A stretch of 64,000 nucleotides of DNA from JAFLCL01 sp964502175. GTDB taxonomy: Bacteria; Myxococcota_A; Polyangia; Polyangiales; Sandaracinaceae. Below are positions 27,193 through 35,370 of the stretch, piece by piece. The notes under the pieces were generated by a model, which was not told the origin of the DNA, made no database searches, and saw only the letters and a list, made by a program, of their open reading frames with translations. Made by a program: the position numbers and the translations under genes. Every line of letters begins with the position of its first letter. Positions within the stretch are counted from its first letter, which is position 1. Where the stretch lies: the NCBI GenBank assembly GCA_964502175.1, contig CAZCVE010000021.1, positions 71,468-135,467 of the forward strand. The letters run 5' to 3'.

Positions 27193-28023
27193 GTGTCGGT
27201 CGCGCCCACTCCCGTCGATGTCGAAGGTCTGTTCGCCTATGCGCGCGTCGCTCCTGGCCCGCGCCGCGGCTTCGACCGCGAGGTGACCACGGTGGCCGGT
27301 CGGACGCCGCGCGGCCCGCTCCTCCGCGGCGCGGCACGACCTCAGACTCCGGTCGCGCAGCGGCTCGTCGCGCTCGGCTTCGTCGACGCGAGCGTCGCCG
27401 CCGCGATCGAGCGCGACACGCCCACGGCCGCGGCGCTGCTCGAGCGCGTCGAGCGCGTCGTGCGCGTGGAGACCGAGGTCCTCGGCGGTGAGCTCCGCAT
27501 GGATCGGATCGCCGCGCGTCTCGGCGCGCTGACGGGCGAGCTGAGGCACGCGAGCTTCGAGCAGATCGCGCTCGAGGACGCGCCCCTCGACGACGACGAC
27601 GACGTCACGTCGTCCGCCGAGCGACCGATCGAGGTCACGAGCGACGGTGAGACCGCGCGCATCTCGAGCTTGCCCGACGACGCGGAGATCCCCGCAGACG
27701 CGCCCATCGTCGGCCTCGCGCGGCTCCGCGCGCACGTGGGCCTCGCGAGCTGGGAGATCTACGCGATCGACCGCGGACCGTGGCTCGATCTCGCCGCGAT
27801 CCTCGGCCTCCTCAACGCGATGCTGCGTCACCTCCAGAGCCCGACGCGGCTCGTCGTGCTGCGCGGCGAAGACCGCGACGCGCGCGTGCTCGCCGCGCCG
27901 ATGCACGCGATCGAGAGCGCCGTGTCGGAAGGCCTGTTCGCGCTCGAGAGCCCCGATGACGCGCTCCTCCGGAGCTTCGACGACGATGACGCGACGCCTC
28001 GCTCGGACGAGCACGAGCAGTGA
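27193..28023 (+). CDS. Hypothetical acidic protein
   Basis: 276 residues from a GTG at 27193 (SVAPTPVDVEGLFAYARVAP); in-frame sequence upstream reaches the divergent gene's promoter and is rejected. VAQRLVALGFVDASVAAAIE and PTAAALLERVERVVRVETEV are amphipathic helices; ARLGALTGELRHASFEQIAL follows; an Asp-run (DDDDDV) precedes a second domain, ARLRAHVGLASWEIYAIDRG and LDLAAILGLLNAMLRHLQSP. The two-domain layout with an acidic linker suggests a soluble signalling or storage-like protein. No enzyme motif and no signal peptide. Family unknown. Confidence 0.55.
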   Translation: MSVAPTPVDVEGLFAYARVAPGPRRGFDREVTTVAGRTPRGPLLRGAARPQTPVAQRLVALGFVDASVAAAIERDTPTAAALLERVERVVRVETEVLGGELRMDRIAARLGALTGELRHASFEQIALEDAPLDDDDDVTSSAERPIEVTSDGETARISSLPDDAEIPADAPIVGLARLRAHVGLASWEIYAIDRGPWLDLAAILGLLNAMLRHLQSPTRLVVLRGEDRDARVLAAPMHAIESAVSEGLFALESPDDALLRSFDDDDATPRSDEHEQ

Positions 28024-28049
28024 TCGATCGCTCGATCACGTCGAGCGCT

Positions 28050-28198
28050 CCGATGATGAAGGCGGCAGCCTCAATCCGATGATCGACATCTCGGCGCCCG
28101 GCGGCGGCCAGTACGACATCTGGATCGGGAGCTACAGCGCGGGCCAGAACGTGGACGGCCACCTCTTCGTGACCGAGCTGACCGGCAACCGTCCGTGA
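28050..28198 (+). pseudogene. C-terminal fragment of a larger secreted protein
   Basis: A short frame (ATG 28079, 39 codons, or open from ~28050) reading MIDISAPGGGQYDIWIGSY, then SAGQNVDGHLFVTEL, to a stop. The pattern (PxIxIxAPxGGxYDIWIGSY) is the closing beta-sandwich strand pair of a domain that in myxobacterial proteins sits at the very C terminus after repeats; nothing upstream in frame continues it. It lies in the 180-bp gap between the preceding gene and the convergent radical SAM gene. Most likely a relic of a lost gene. Confidence 0.45.
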
Positions 28199-28201
28199 CG
28201 A

Positions 28202-29737
<1,536 letters not shown>

Positions 29738-29792
29738 CCGGGGCGGGCTATGCGGCGCCTTCGCGTCGTCGGCAAGCCACCGCTAACATGGG

Positions 29793-29870
29793 TAACATGG
29801 GGACGGTCCTCGATAGTTCGATTCCCGCGAACATGTAACATGGGGACGGTCCTCGATAGTTCGATTCCCG
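29793..29870 (+). repeat. REP repeats upstream of the RAYT gene, two direct copies
   Basis: Two near-identical 35-bp units at 29793-29827 and 29836-29870, each TAACATGGGGACGGTCCTCG followed by ATAGTTCGATTCCCG, with 43-bp period. Inverted versions of the GGGACGGTCCTCGATAGTTCGATT part occur 3' of the transposase gene (31058-31146). The arrangement is that of REP sequences around a RAYT gene. The GTTCGATTCCCG end resembles a tRNA T-arm by chance. Confidence 0.85.
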
Positions 29871-29894
29871 TGGATCGTGCTATCTGGCGGCGCC

Positions 29895-31013
29895 ATGCCG
29901 AGAACCGCCCGCCTCGACCGCCCCGGTGGCGTCTTTCACTGCGTCTCACGCTTCGCTCGCGACGAGTGGTGGCTGGACCGACCGGGAGCGCGGGACGGGT
30001 ACCTCGCTCTCCTCGCCGCGGGAGTCGAAGCCACCGACACGCAGGTGCTCGCGTACGCCCTCATGTCGAACCACGTCCATCTCGTTCTCCGACAGGGCGA
30101 GGAGCGGCTCGAGCGCTTCTTCAAGTCCGTCCACACGGGGTTCGCGGCGTGGGCACGCGCGGCCTCCGACACCGGCAAGGCGCTCGGACCCGTGTTTGCG
30201 GGACGACCTCGGACACTCCTCGTGGAGACCGACACCTACCTGCTCGAGCTCGTCCGGTACGTGCACAACAACCCCGTCCGTGCCGGCGTGGTGCGCACGG
30301 CTCGCGGCAGCGATTGGACGAGCCACCGTGCGTACGTTGCGCGGGTCGAGGCGCCTCCGTGGCTGAGCCTCGAGCTGGTCCTCTCGCGCTTCGGACGCCC
30401 GCGAGCGCGCGCGGCAGCCAAGCTCGAGGCCTTCGTCGACGAGGGGCGTGACCAGTCTCGACGCCCCGAGCTCAGTGGGGCGGCCGACGCGGGAGAGGGC
30501 GCTGCTGTCCGTGCGCTCCTCGGCGATGGGCATCGCATGAGCGACGGCATCCTCGGCAGTCCAGAATTCGTGGCCGAAGTGTTGCTCGACGCGAAGAAGA
30601 CCCGCGCCGCACTCTCCGAGCGCACGTCGAGCCGACGCGAAGGCTCGCTCGCACGTCCCACCGTGCGAGAGGTGATCGACGCTGCCCTCGAGAAGGCGGG
30701 GCTCGAACCGCAGGAGCTCGAGAACCGCCCGCGCTCGCGACGTGCCACCCACGCCAAGCGACTCGCGATCTGGGCTTGGGTGCACGAGTACGAGGGTCAG
30801 CAGATCGAGATCGCGCGAGCACTCGGGATGAGTACGGCGACGGTGAGTCATCACTACGGGCGAGCCGTCCGCGCCGCTGGTGACTTCGACCAGGAGTGCT
30901 CGGCGGTGGTCGCGCTGCTGCGGCGACGCGCCCGGTCCCGGCCTCGCACCAAGACGAGCGCGACCGCGGACGCCCTGCCCGTCCGATACCTCGTGGACGT
31001 CGACGAGAGCTGA
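29895..31013 (+). CDS. REP-associated tyrosine transposase (RAYT, Y1_Tnp) with C-terminal HTH domain
   Basis: 372 residues. The N-terminal ~150 residues are an IS200-type Y1 transposase domain: ARLDRPGGVFHCVSR, the HUH metal motif SNHVHLVL (~57-64) and the nucleophile region LVRYVHNNPVRAG (Tyr ~122). RAYTs cut and join single-stranded REP hairpins and are thought to spread them. Unlike short RAYTs, it has ~200 extra residues, including a DnaA-like or trihelical end (REVIDAALEKAGLEPQELEN, then IEIARALGMSTATVSHHYGR), a helix-turn-helix likely to read the REP stem. All catalytic residues are present, and REP repeats flank both sides of the gene, so the element looks functional. A longer frame to 29877 adds six unlikely residues. 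Confidence 0.92.
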   Translation: MPRTARLDRPGGVFHCVSRFARDEWWLDRPGARDGYLALLAAGVEATDTQVLAYALMSNHVHLVLRQGEERLERFFKSVHTGFAAWARAASDTGKALGPVFAGRPRTLLVETDTYLLELVRYVHNNPVRAGVVRTARGSDWTSHRAYVARVEAPPWLSLELVLSRFGRPRARAAAKLEAFVDEGRDQSRRPELSGAADAGEGAAVRALLGDGHRMSDGILGSPEFVAEVLLDAKKTRAALSERTSSRREGSLARPTVREVIDAALEKAGLEPQELENRPRSRRATHAKRLAIWAWVHEYEGQQIEIARALGMSTATVSHHYGRAVRAAGDFDQECSAVVALLRRRARSRPRTKTSATADALPVRYLVDVDES

Positions 31014-31057
31014 TCGCTGCGGACGTCGGCGCGCGGCCCGTAGCGAGGATGCGGCTC

Positions 31058-31146
31058 AATCGAACCATCGAACCATCGAACTATCGAGGACCGTCCCGGT
31101 TTTCCGGTTTTCGTCCCGGTTAATCGAACTATCGAGGTCCGTCCCC
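31058..31146 (-). repeat. REP repeats downstream of the RAYT gene, two inverted copies
   Basis: AATCGAACCATCGAACCATC then GAACTATCGAGGACCGTCCC (31058-31097), and AATCGAACTATCGAGGTCCG then TCCCC (31121-31146), are reverse complements of the upstream units, with an expanded CGAACCAT in the first. The second copy covers the last codons of the convergent MOSC gene and supplies its stop codon (31129-31131). Confidence 0.85.
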
Positions 31147-31959
31147 TTTTGCGTGGGCGACCACGGCGTCGCCCACGGCGATCGCGCGCTCGGTCTCGCC
31201 CTCCTCGAAGACGGGCACGAGGTTCACCCCGAACATCACCTCGCCGTCCACGCGGCGGAAGCTGGCGAGCGTCTTCAGCGGCTCCTTCTGCGCCTCGCCC
31301 GTCTCGGGATCGAGCGTCGTGATGACGCAGCGAGCGCACGGCTTGGGCGCGCGGAACAGCACGCCGCCGATCTCGAGGTGAGACCACTCGTCCTCGTCCC
31401 ACGCAGGCGCGCCCACGACGACGACGTTCGGCCGGAACCGCGCCATGACCAGCGACGTGTTCGCGCGCCGCTCGAGATCGAGGCGCGAGCTCTCGTTCGC
31501 GACGAGCAGCGGGTAGCCGTCCGCGAAGCTCACCTCGTCGCCGGGCTCGGCGTGCTTCGGGTTGATCTCGCGGTGGATCGCGTCGGTCATCGCCACGCAG
31601 CGGACCTCGCGATCGAGGAACGTGGCGAAGAAGCGCGAGAGCACGGGCACCTCGGGCGCGTCGAGCGTGCTCCGCCACACGGTCACCGTGTGCATCGCGC
31701 CGAGCTCGCCGCGCTCGGGCACGAGCGCCGTCTCGACACGACCGAATCCTGCGGTCTCGACCACGAGCGCGTCGCCCTCGATCGCCGTCTTCACCTGCGT
31801 GAGCCGTGGCTCTTCACGCTGCGTGACGAAGCGACCCGCAGCGTCGACGATCAAGAAGCGTCGATCGTGCGCGAGCCCTCGCCGCGTGACGACGGCGCGC
31901 TCGCGCGCGATCGGGCCGCAGCTCTTGATCGGATGGACGACGATCGACGAGAGGCGCAT
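31129..31959 (-). CDS. MOSC-domain protein
   Basis: 276 residues. The N-terminal beta-barrel MOSC_N (LSSIVVHPIKSCGPIARERA, GLAHDRRFLIVDAAGRFVTQ) is followed by the MOSC core: FADGYPLLVANESS, ARFRPNVVVVG, LEIGGVLFRAPKPCARCVIT and a final barrel strand. The Cys of KPCARCVIT is the position used for molybdenum-cofactor sulfur binding or mARC-type molybdenum coordination, so the protein probably binds a molybdenum cofactor or transfers sulfur. The last ~7 residues (AKGDGPR) and the TAG stop are encoded by an inserted REP repeat, so the natural C terminus may have been altered. Start at 31959 gives the normal N-terminal strand. Confidence 0.88.
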   Translation of the reverse strand: MRLSSIVVHPIKSCGPIARERAVVTRRGLAHDRRFLIVDAAGRFVTQREEPRLTQVKTAIEGDALVVETAGFGRVETALVPERGELGAMHTVTVWRSTLDAPEVPVLSRFFATFLDREVRCVAMTDAIHREINPKHAEPGDEVSFADGYPLLVANESSRLDLERRANTSLVMARFRPNVVVVGAPAWDEDEWSHLEIGGVLFRAPKPCARCVITTLDPETGEAQKEPLKTLASFRRVDGEVMFGVNLVPVFEEGETERAIAVGDAVVAHAKGDGPR

Positions 31960-32013
31960 GCGCAAGTCACCCAGTGCTCGAGCAGGCAAGCGGGGCTGGG
32001 GCCCCGCGCGCAG

Positions 32014-32074
32014 CATTCGCGGAGCGAATGGAGCGGGCGGGGGCCCCGTCCGGGGGAGGGTCCGCTCGGACCCT
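32014..32074. terminator. Hairpins between MOSC and PP2C genes
   Basis: CATTCGC-GGA-GCGAATG (32014-32030) and AGGGTCCG-CT-CGGACCCT (32057-32074) are short perfect stems; the second overlaps the first base pairs of the PP2C gene's stop codon (32073). Both genes are transcribed leftward. The intervening sequence is G/C-rich (GGGGCCCC runs), with no other feature. Confidence 0.5.
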
Positions 32075-33386
32075 AGAGGCCAGAGAGCGTCCCGCCGTTG
32101 TGGTTGAACGGCGAGGGGTAGAGGCCGAAGCGCAGCGTCGTCTTCACCGTCTCGGAGCCGGCCTCCTGGAGATCGTAGAAGTCGTCGAGGCGGAGCGAGA
32201 GCGACTGCGCGAGGCGCCAGAGGAACTTCGTCGCGAGCACCGAGTCCTGCTGGAGCATGGCGAAGAAGAGCGGGCGCTCGAGCACGAGCACGTTCGTCGG
32301 CGTGCGCGCCTTCACGGTGGCGGAGCGCGGACGCTGTGAGAGCAGCGCCATCTCGCCGAAGTGCGAGCCCGCGCCGAGGATCGCGACCGGGTGCTCGTTG
32401 CGCTCGACCACGACCTGGCCGCTCACGATGAGGAAGAGCGCCTCGCTCGCCTCGCCTTCGTTGAGGATCACGGCGTCCGGCGCGAACTCCTGCTGACGGC
32501 ACACGTTCGAGACGCGGAGCAGCTCGGCCATCGACAGCTCTTCGAAGAGCTGGATGTGGCGCATCGTGTCGAGGCCCGCGTTCACGAGCGTGGCGCGCTC
32601 GGTCTGCTCGTCTTTCTCCGCTTGCGAGCCCGCCTCGAGCTCCATGCGCAGCGCGATCACGGTGATGTTGTCGGCGCCGCCGCGTCCGTTCGCGAGCTCG
32701 ATGAGCTGCGCGGGCACGGCGTCGAGCCGCGAGACCGCGAGGATCGGCGTGAGCTCGCCCGGGTCTTCGATGTAGCCGTGGAGGCCGTCGGAGCAGAGGA
32801 GGAACGTGTCGCCGTCGAGCACGTCGAACACGAGCGTGTCGACGATGACCTTCTCGAGCGGGCCGACCGCGCGCGTGATGATGTTCTTGTGCGTGCTCTG
32901 CTTGGCCTGCTCGGGCGTCATGATCCCGTGGCGCACGGCCTCTTGCAGGAAGGTGTGATCTTCCGACAGCTGATGGATGCCGCCGCCGCGCAGCATGTAG
33001 AGGCGCGAGTCACCGACGTGCGCCATGACGCCCTTGTCGCCGCGGACGAGGAGCGTGCAGCACGTCGTGCCCATGCCCTTCTTGCCCTGCTCGTTCAGGC
33101 CCATCTTGTAGATCTTCGCGGACGCGAGCTCGACGGCCTCGCGCATCACGGCCTCGATGCGCTCGGAGCTGCCGCCGTCGTCGATCGACGCGAGATCGGC
33201 GGCGCGTGACAGGAGATGCTCGTGGATCGCCGTCGCTGCCGTGCTCGACGCGATCTCACCCGCCGCGTGTCCACCCATGCCGTCGCACACGATGTAGAGA
33301 CCGAGCTCGGGATCGACGAGGAAGTAGTCCTCGTTGAGCTTTCGCTCCTTGCCGACGTCGCTGAGCCCGAACGAATGGATCCGCAT
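32073..33386 (-). CDS. PP2C-type Ser/Thr phosphatase fused to a cyclic-nucleotide-binding domain
   Basis: 437 residues. Residues ~1-245 are a complete PP2C phosphatase: GLSDVGKERKLNEDYF, DGMGGHAAGE (35-44), GMGTTCCTLL, HVGDSRLYML, LLCSDGLHGYI and GGADNITVI; the Asp residues bind the two metals needed for phosphoprotein hydrolysis. A linker leads to a second domain at ~275-395: LFEELSMAELLRVSNVC, ILNEGEASEALFLIVSGQVV and GAGSHFGEMALLSQRPRSAT, the CAP/cNMP phosphate-binding cassette with FGE and RPRSAT. The fusion suggests phosphatase activity set by cAMP, cGMP or a similar ligand and opposition to the kinases of this genome. Nearly the whole frame is used. Confidence 0.93.
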   Translation of the reverse strand: MRIHSFGLSDVGKERKLNEDYFLVDPELGLYIVCDGMGGHAAGEIASSTAATAIHEHLLSRAADLASIDDGGSSERIEAVMREAVELASAKIYKMGLNEQGKKGMGTTCCTLLVRGDKGVMAHVGDSRLYMLRGGGIHQLSEDHTFLQEAVRHGIMTPEQAKQSTHKNIITRAVGPLEKVIVDTLVFDVLDGDTFLLCSDGLHGYIEDPGELTPILAVSRLDAVPAQLIELANGRGGADNITVIALRMELEAGSQAEKDEQTERATLVNAGLDTMRHIQLFEELSMAELLRVSNVCRQQEFAPDAVILNEGEASEALFLIVSGQVVVERNEHPVAILGAGSHFGEMALLSQRPRSATVKARTPTNVLVLERPLFFAMLQQDSVLATKFLWRLAQSLSLRLDDFYDLQEAGSETVKTTLRFGLYPSPFNHNGGTLSGL

Positions 33387-33503
33387 ATGGCCGACGAGGA
33401 TGCCCGAACGGGCAGGGCTTGTCGCGACCCACGCGTGGTACGCGCGCCGTCACGCGAGCATCGTCGCCCGCGCCGCGGACGCGCGTAGAATGCCTGCTCG
33501 CGC

Positions 33504-34250
33504 ATGTTTCGCTCCGGCTACGTCCAGGTCGCCTCGTTCCGTGGAATCCCCATCCGCGCGCACTGGACGATGCCGATCCTCTGCCTCCTCTGGAGCGGCC
33601 TCCGCTTCGCTCCGGGCGCGTGGATCGGCGCTGTGTTCGTGGTCCTCCTCCACGAGCTCGGACACGCGTACCTCGCGCGTCGCTACCGCCTCCAGGTGAT
33701 GGAGGTGATGCTGCACGGCCTCGGTGGTCACTGCGCGTACGTCGGCGAGCCCACCGACTGGCAGCGCTCGATCGTCGCGTCCGGTGGCGTGCTCGCGCAG
33801 GCGATCCTCTTCGCGATCGCGTTCCCAGTCTTCTTGGTGCTCTCGTACACGGTCGGCGGCCAGCAGCCGCCCGAATTCGTGTGGGATCTGCTCTACGCGT
33901 GGACGTGGTCGAACTTCGGCATCGCGGTCTTCAACCTCCTGCCGATCGGTCGCCTCGACGGCACCGAGATCTGGAAGCTCCCCGGCCTCTGGCTCGCGCG
34001 ACGCAGGCGACGCGGGATGACGAAGAGCGTGCCGACCAACAGCGCGCCGACCAAGAGCGTCCCGGCGAAGTCGGGGCCTGGGGCGAGCGCGCGCGCGGAG
34101 CAGGCGCCGAGCACGCGCGCCCCCGCTGCATCGAAGCCCACGTCGCGACCGTCGAGCGAGCCCATCCTCTACGATGAGGATGCGGTGAAGGACACGGTGC
34201 GGCGCGCGCTCGAAGAGGCGCGCAAGAGCAGCGGCCAGCGACCCGATTGA
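33504..34250 (+). CDS. Site-2-type (M50) zinc metalloprotease
   Basis: 248 residues. Membrane helices at ~20-55 and beyond. LLHELGHAYLAR carries HExxH (zinc ligands plus catalytic Glu) near residue 50, and NLLPIGRLDGTEIW the second motif NxxPxxxLDG with the third ligand Asp. The order helix-HExxH-long loop-NxxPxxxLDG matches S2P group I/III intramembrane proteases, which cut anti-sigma factors or other membrane proteins. No PDZ domain is present, so it resembles the minimal S2P. A Thr/Ser/Ala/Pro tail (~175-230) precedes a basic helix, likely cytosolic. It is divergent from the PP2C fusion, ~117 bp apart. Confidence 0.9.
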   Translation: MFRSGYVQVASFRGIPIRAHWTMPILCLLWSGLRFAPGAWIGAVFVVLLHELGHAYLARRYRLQVMEVMLHGLGGHCAYVGEPTDWQRSIVASGGVLAQAILFAIAFPVFLVLSYTVGGQQPPEFVWDLLYAWTWSNFGIAVFNLLPIGRLDGTEIWKLPGLWLARRRRRGMTKSVPTNSAPTKSVPAKSGPGASARAEQAPSTRAPAASKPTSRPSSEPILYDEDAVKDTVRRALEEARKSSGQRPD

Positions 34251-34282
34251 TCGATCGCGCCGACGATCGAAGAGGCGCGGGG

Positions 34283-35332
34283 CTATCGAACGGAGGCGCC
34301 GCTGAGCTCGAGCATGCGATCGATCTCGCACGAGCCGCGGTGCGCGAAGGGCTGACCCGGGCAGTTCATGCTCGCGCGGAACGTGTTGCGCTCGCAGTCG
34401 CAGAAGACCTGCGTGTCGGGGTTACAGCGCTCGCGCGGGTGCTCGCACGTCCACGTCATGCCGCAGCCCGGCTCGCCCGTGCAGACCTCTCCGCGGCGGC
34501 AGTCGCGGCTCGTCGAGCACACGCGCGCTCCGGCCACGACGACACCCGGCGAGGTCGGCGCGACGCCCGTCTGCGTGACGGATAAAGGAGTGCTGGGTGA
34601 GCCCGGCTGCGTGAGCACGGCGACCGCCACGCCCCCTTCGCACGCGCCTCGGTGCGCGTACGGACGACCCGGACACTGGAGGCTCGCGCGAAACGACGTG
34701 CCATCGCAGCCGCAGAGCTGCGCGCGTGCGCCCGCGCAGCCTCGCAGTCGCTCGCAGCGCCACGCCATGCCGCAGCCGGGCGGGCCGTAGCACTGCTCGC
34801 CGCCAGCGCAGTCGGCGCTGCTCGTGCACGTGCGATCTTCGGTGGTCGGTGGCTCGTCGTAGTCGTGGATGCCGAGCTCGTCGGCGCTCGCGAGCGGGCC
34901 CATCGCGTCGCACGCTCCCGGATACGCGTACGGCCGACCCGGGCACCCGATCGGCGCGTAGAACGACTGCCCGTCACAGTCGCAGTACGCGATCGTCTCG
35001 CCGCTGCACTCCGCCGCTGCGCCGCAGGCCCACGCAGCGCTGCAGCCTCGCGGTCCGCGGCACTGCGTGCCGGAGCCGCACTCACGGCTCGACGTGCACG
35101 CAGGTCCTTCGGGCGCCGCGGTCTCCTCGCGGACGACGAGCGTGGGCTCGTCTTGCACGACCACCGGCTCGGGCTCGGGCTCGATCACCTCGGGCGGCGG
35201 CGGCTCGGGGCGCGGCTCGTCACGCACGGGCGCCGAGCTCGGACAGGCGAGCAGCACCGTCGAGAACAGCGCGATCGAGACGAGCCACGGCAGACGCACC
35301 GGTGACCGATACACCGAGCGATCGCGCCGCAT
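34283..35332 (-). CDS. Cys-rich lipoprotein with three tandem repeats
   Basis: 349 residues from the ATG at 35332 (MRRDRSVYRSP); a longer in-frame start would overlap the divergent regulator. Signal and lipobox SIALFSTVLLACPSS. After a Pro/Glu-rich spacer three ~75-residue repeats follow, each with the order CTSSRECGSGTQC, CS-x-WACG, YCDCDGQSFYAPIGCPGRPY and GAC (variants: CTSSADCAGGEQC, CSTSRDCRRGEVC). The pattern C-x-C-D-G-x-S-F-x-A and PGRPYA-x-G-xC is the same in all three, so the unit is duplicated. Similar units (Cys spacing as in Kazal or MAC-type inserts) occur in myxobacterial surface proteins; no enzyme is implied. 39 bp separate its start from the regulator. Confidence 0.7.
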   Translation of the reverse strand: MRRDRSVYRSPVRLPWLVSIALFSTVLLACPSSAPVRDEPRPEPPPPEVIEPEPEPVVVQDEPTLVVREETAAPEGPACTSSRECGSGTQCRGPRGCSAAWACGAAAECSGETIAYCDCDGQSFYAPIGCPGRPYAYPGACDAMGPLASADELGIHDYDEPPTTEDRTCTSSADCAGGEQCYGPPGCGMAWRCERLRGCAGARAQLCGCDGTSFRASLQCPGRPYAHRGACEGGVAVAVLTQPGSPSTPLSVTQTGVAPTSPGVVVAGARVCSTSRDCRRGEVCTGEPGCGMTWTCEHPRERCNPDTQVFCDCERNTFRASMNCPGQPFAHRGSCEIDRMLELSGASVR

Positions 35333-35370
35333 CAAAGAAACGACGGCCTGTGCCACGCTCACCGGCTCGA

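Noticed and set aside
23328..27209. A 1293-codon minus-strand frame spanning several genes
   Set aside because: Only the part up to 25493 has a ribosome site and a signal peptide; the remainder is antisense to plus-strand genes or intergenic and has Arg/Ala-rich shadow composition.
28050..28198. Leader peptide or small independent gene
   Set aside because: The residues are those of the end of a larger beta domain and no ribosome site precedes ATG 28079.
29815..29870. tRNA T-arm-like GTTCGATTCCCG
   Set aside because: It repeats at 43-bp period as part of the REP unit; no acceptor or anticodon arm can be built.
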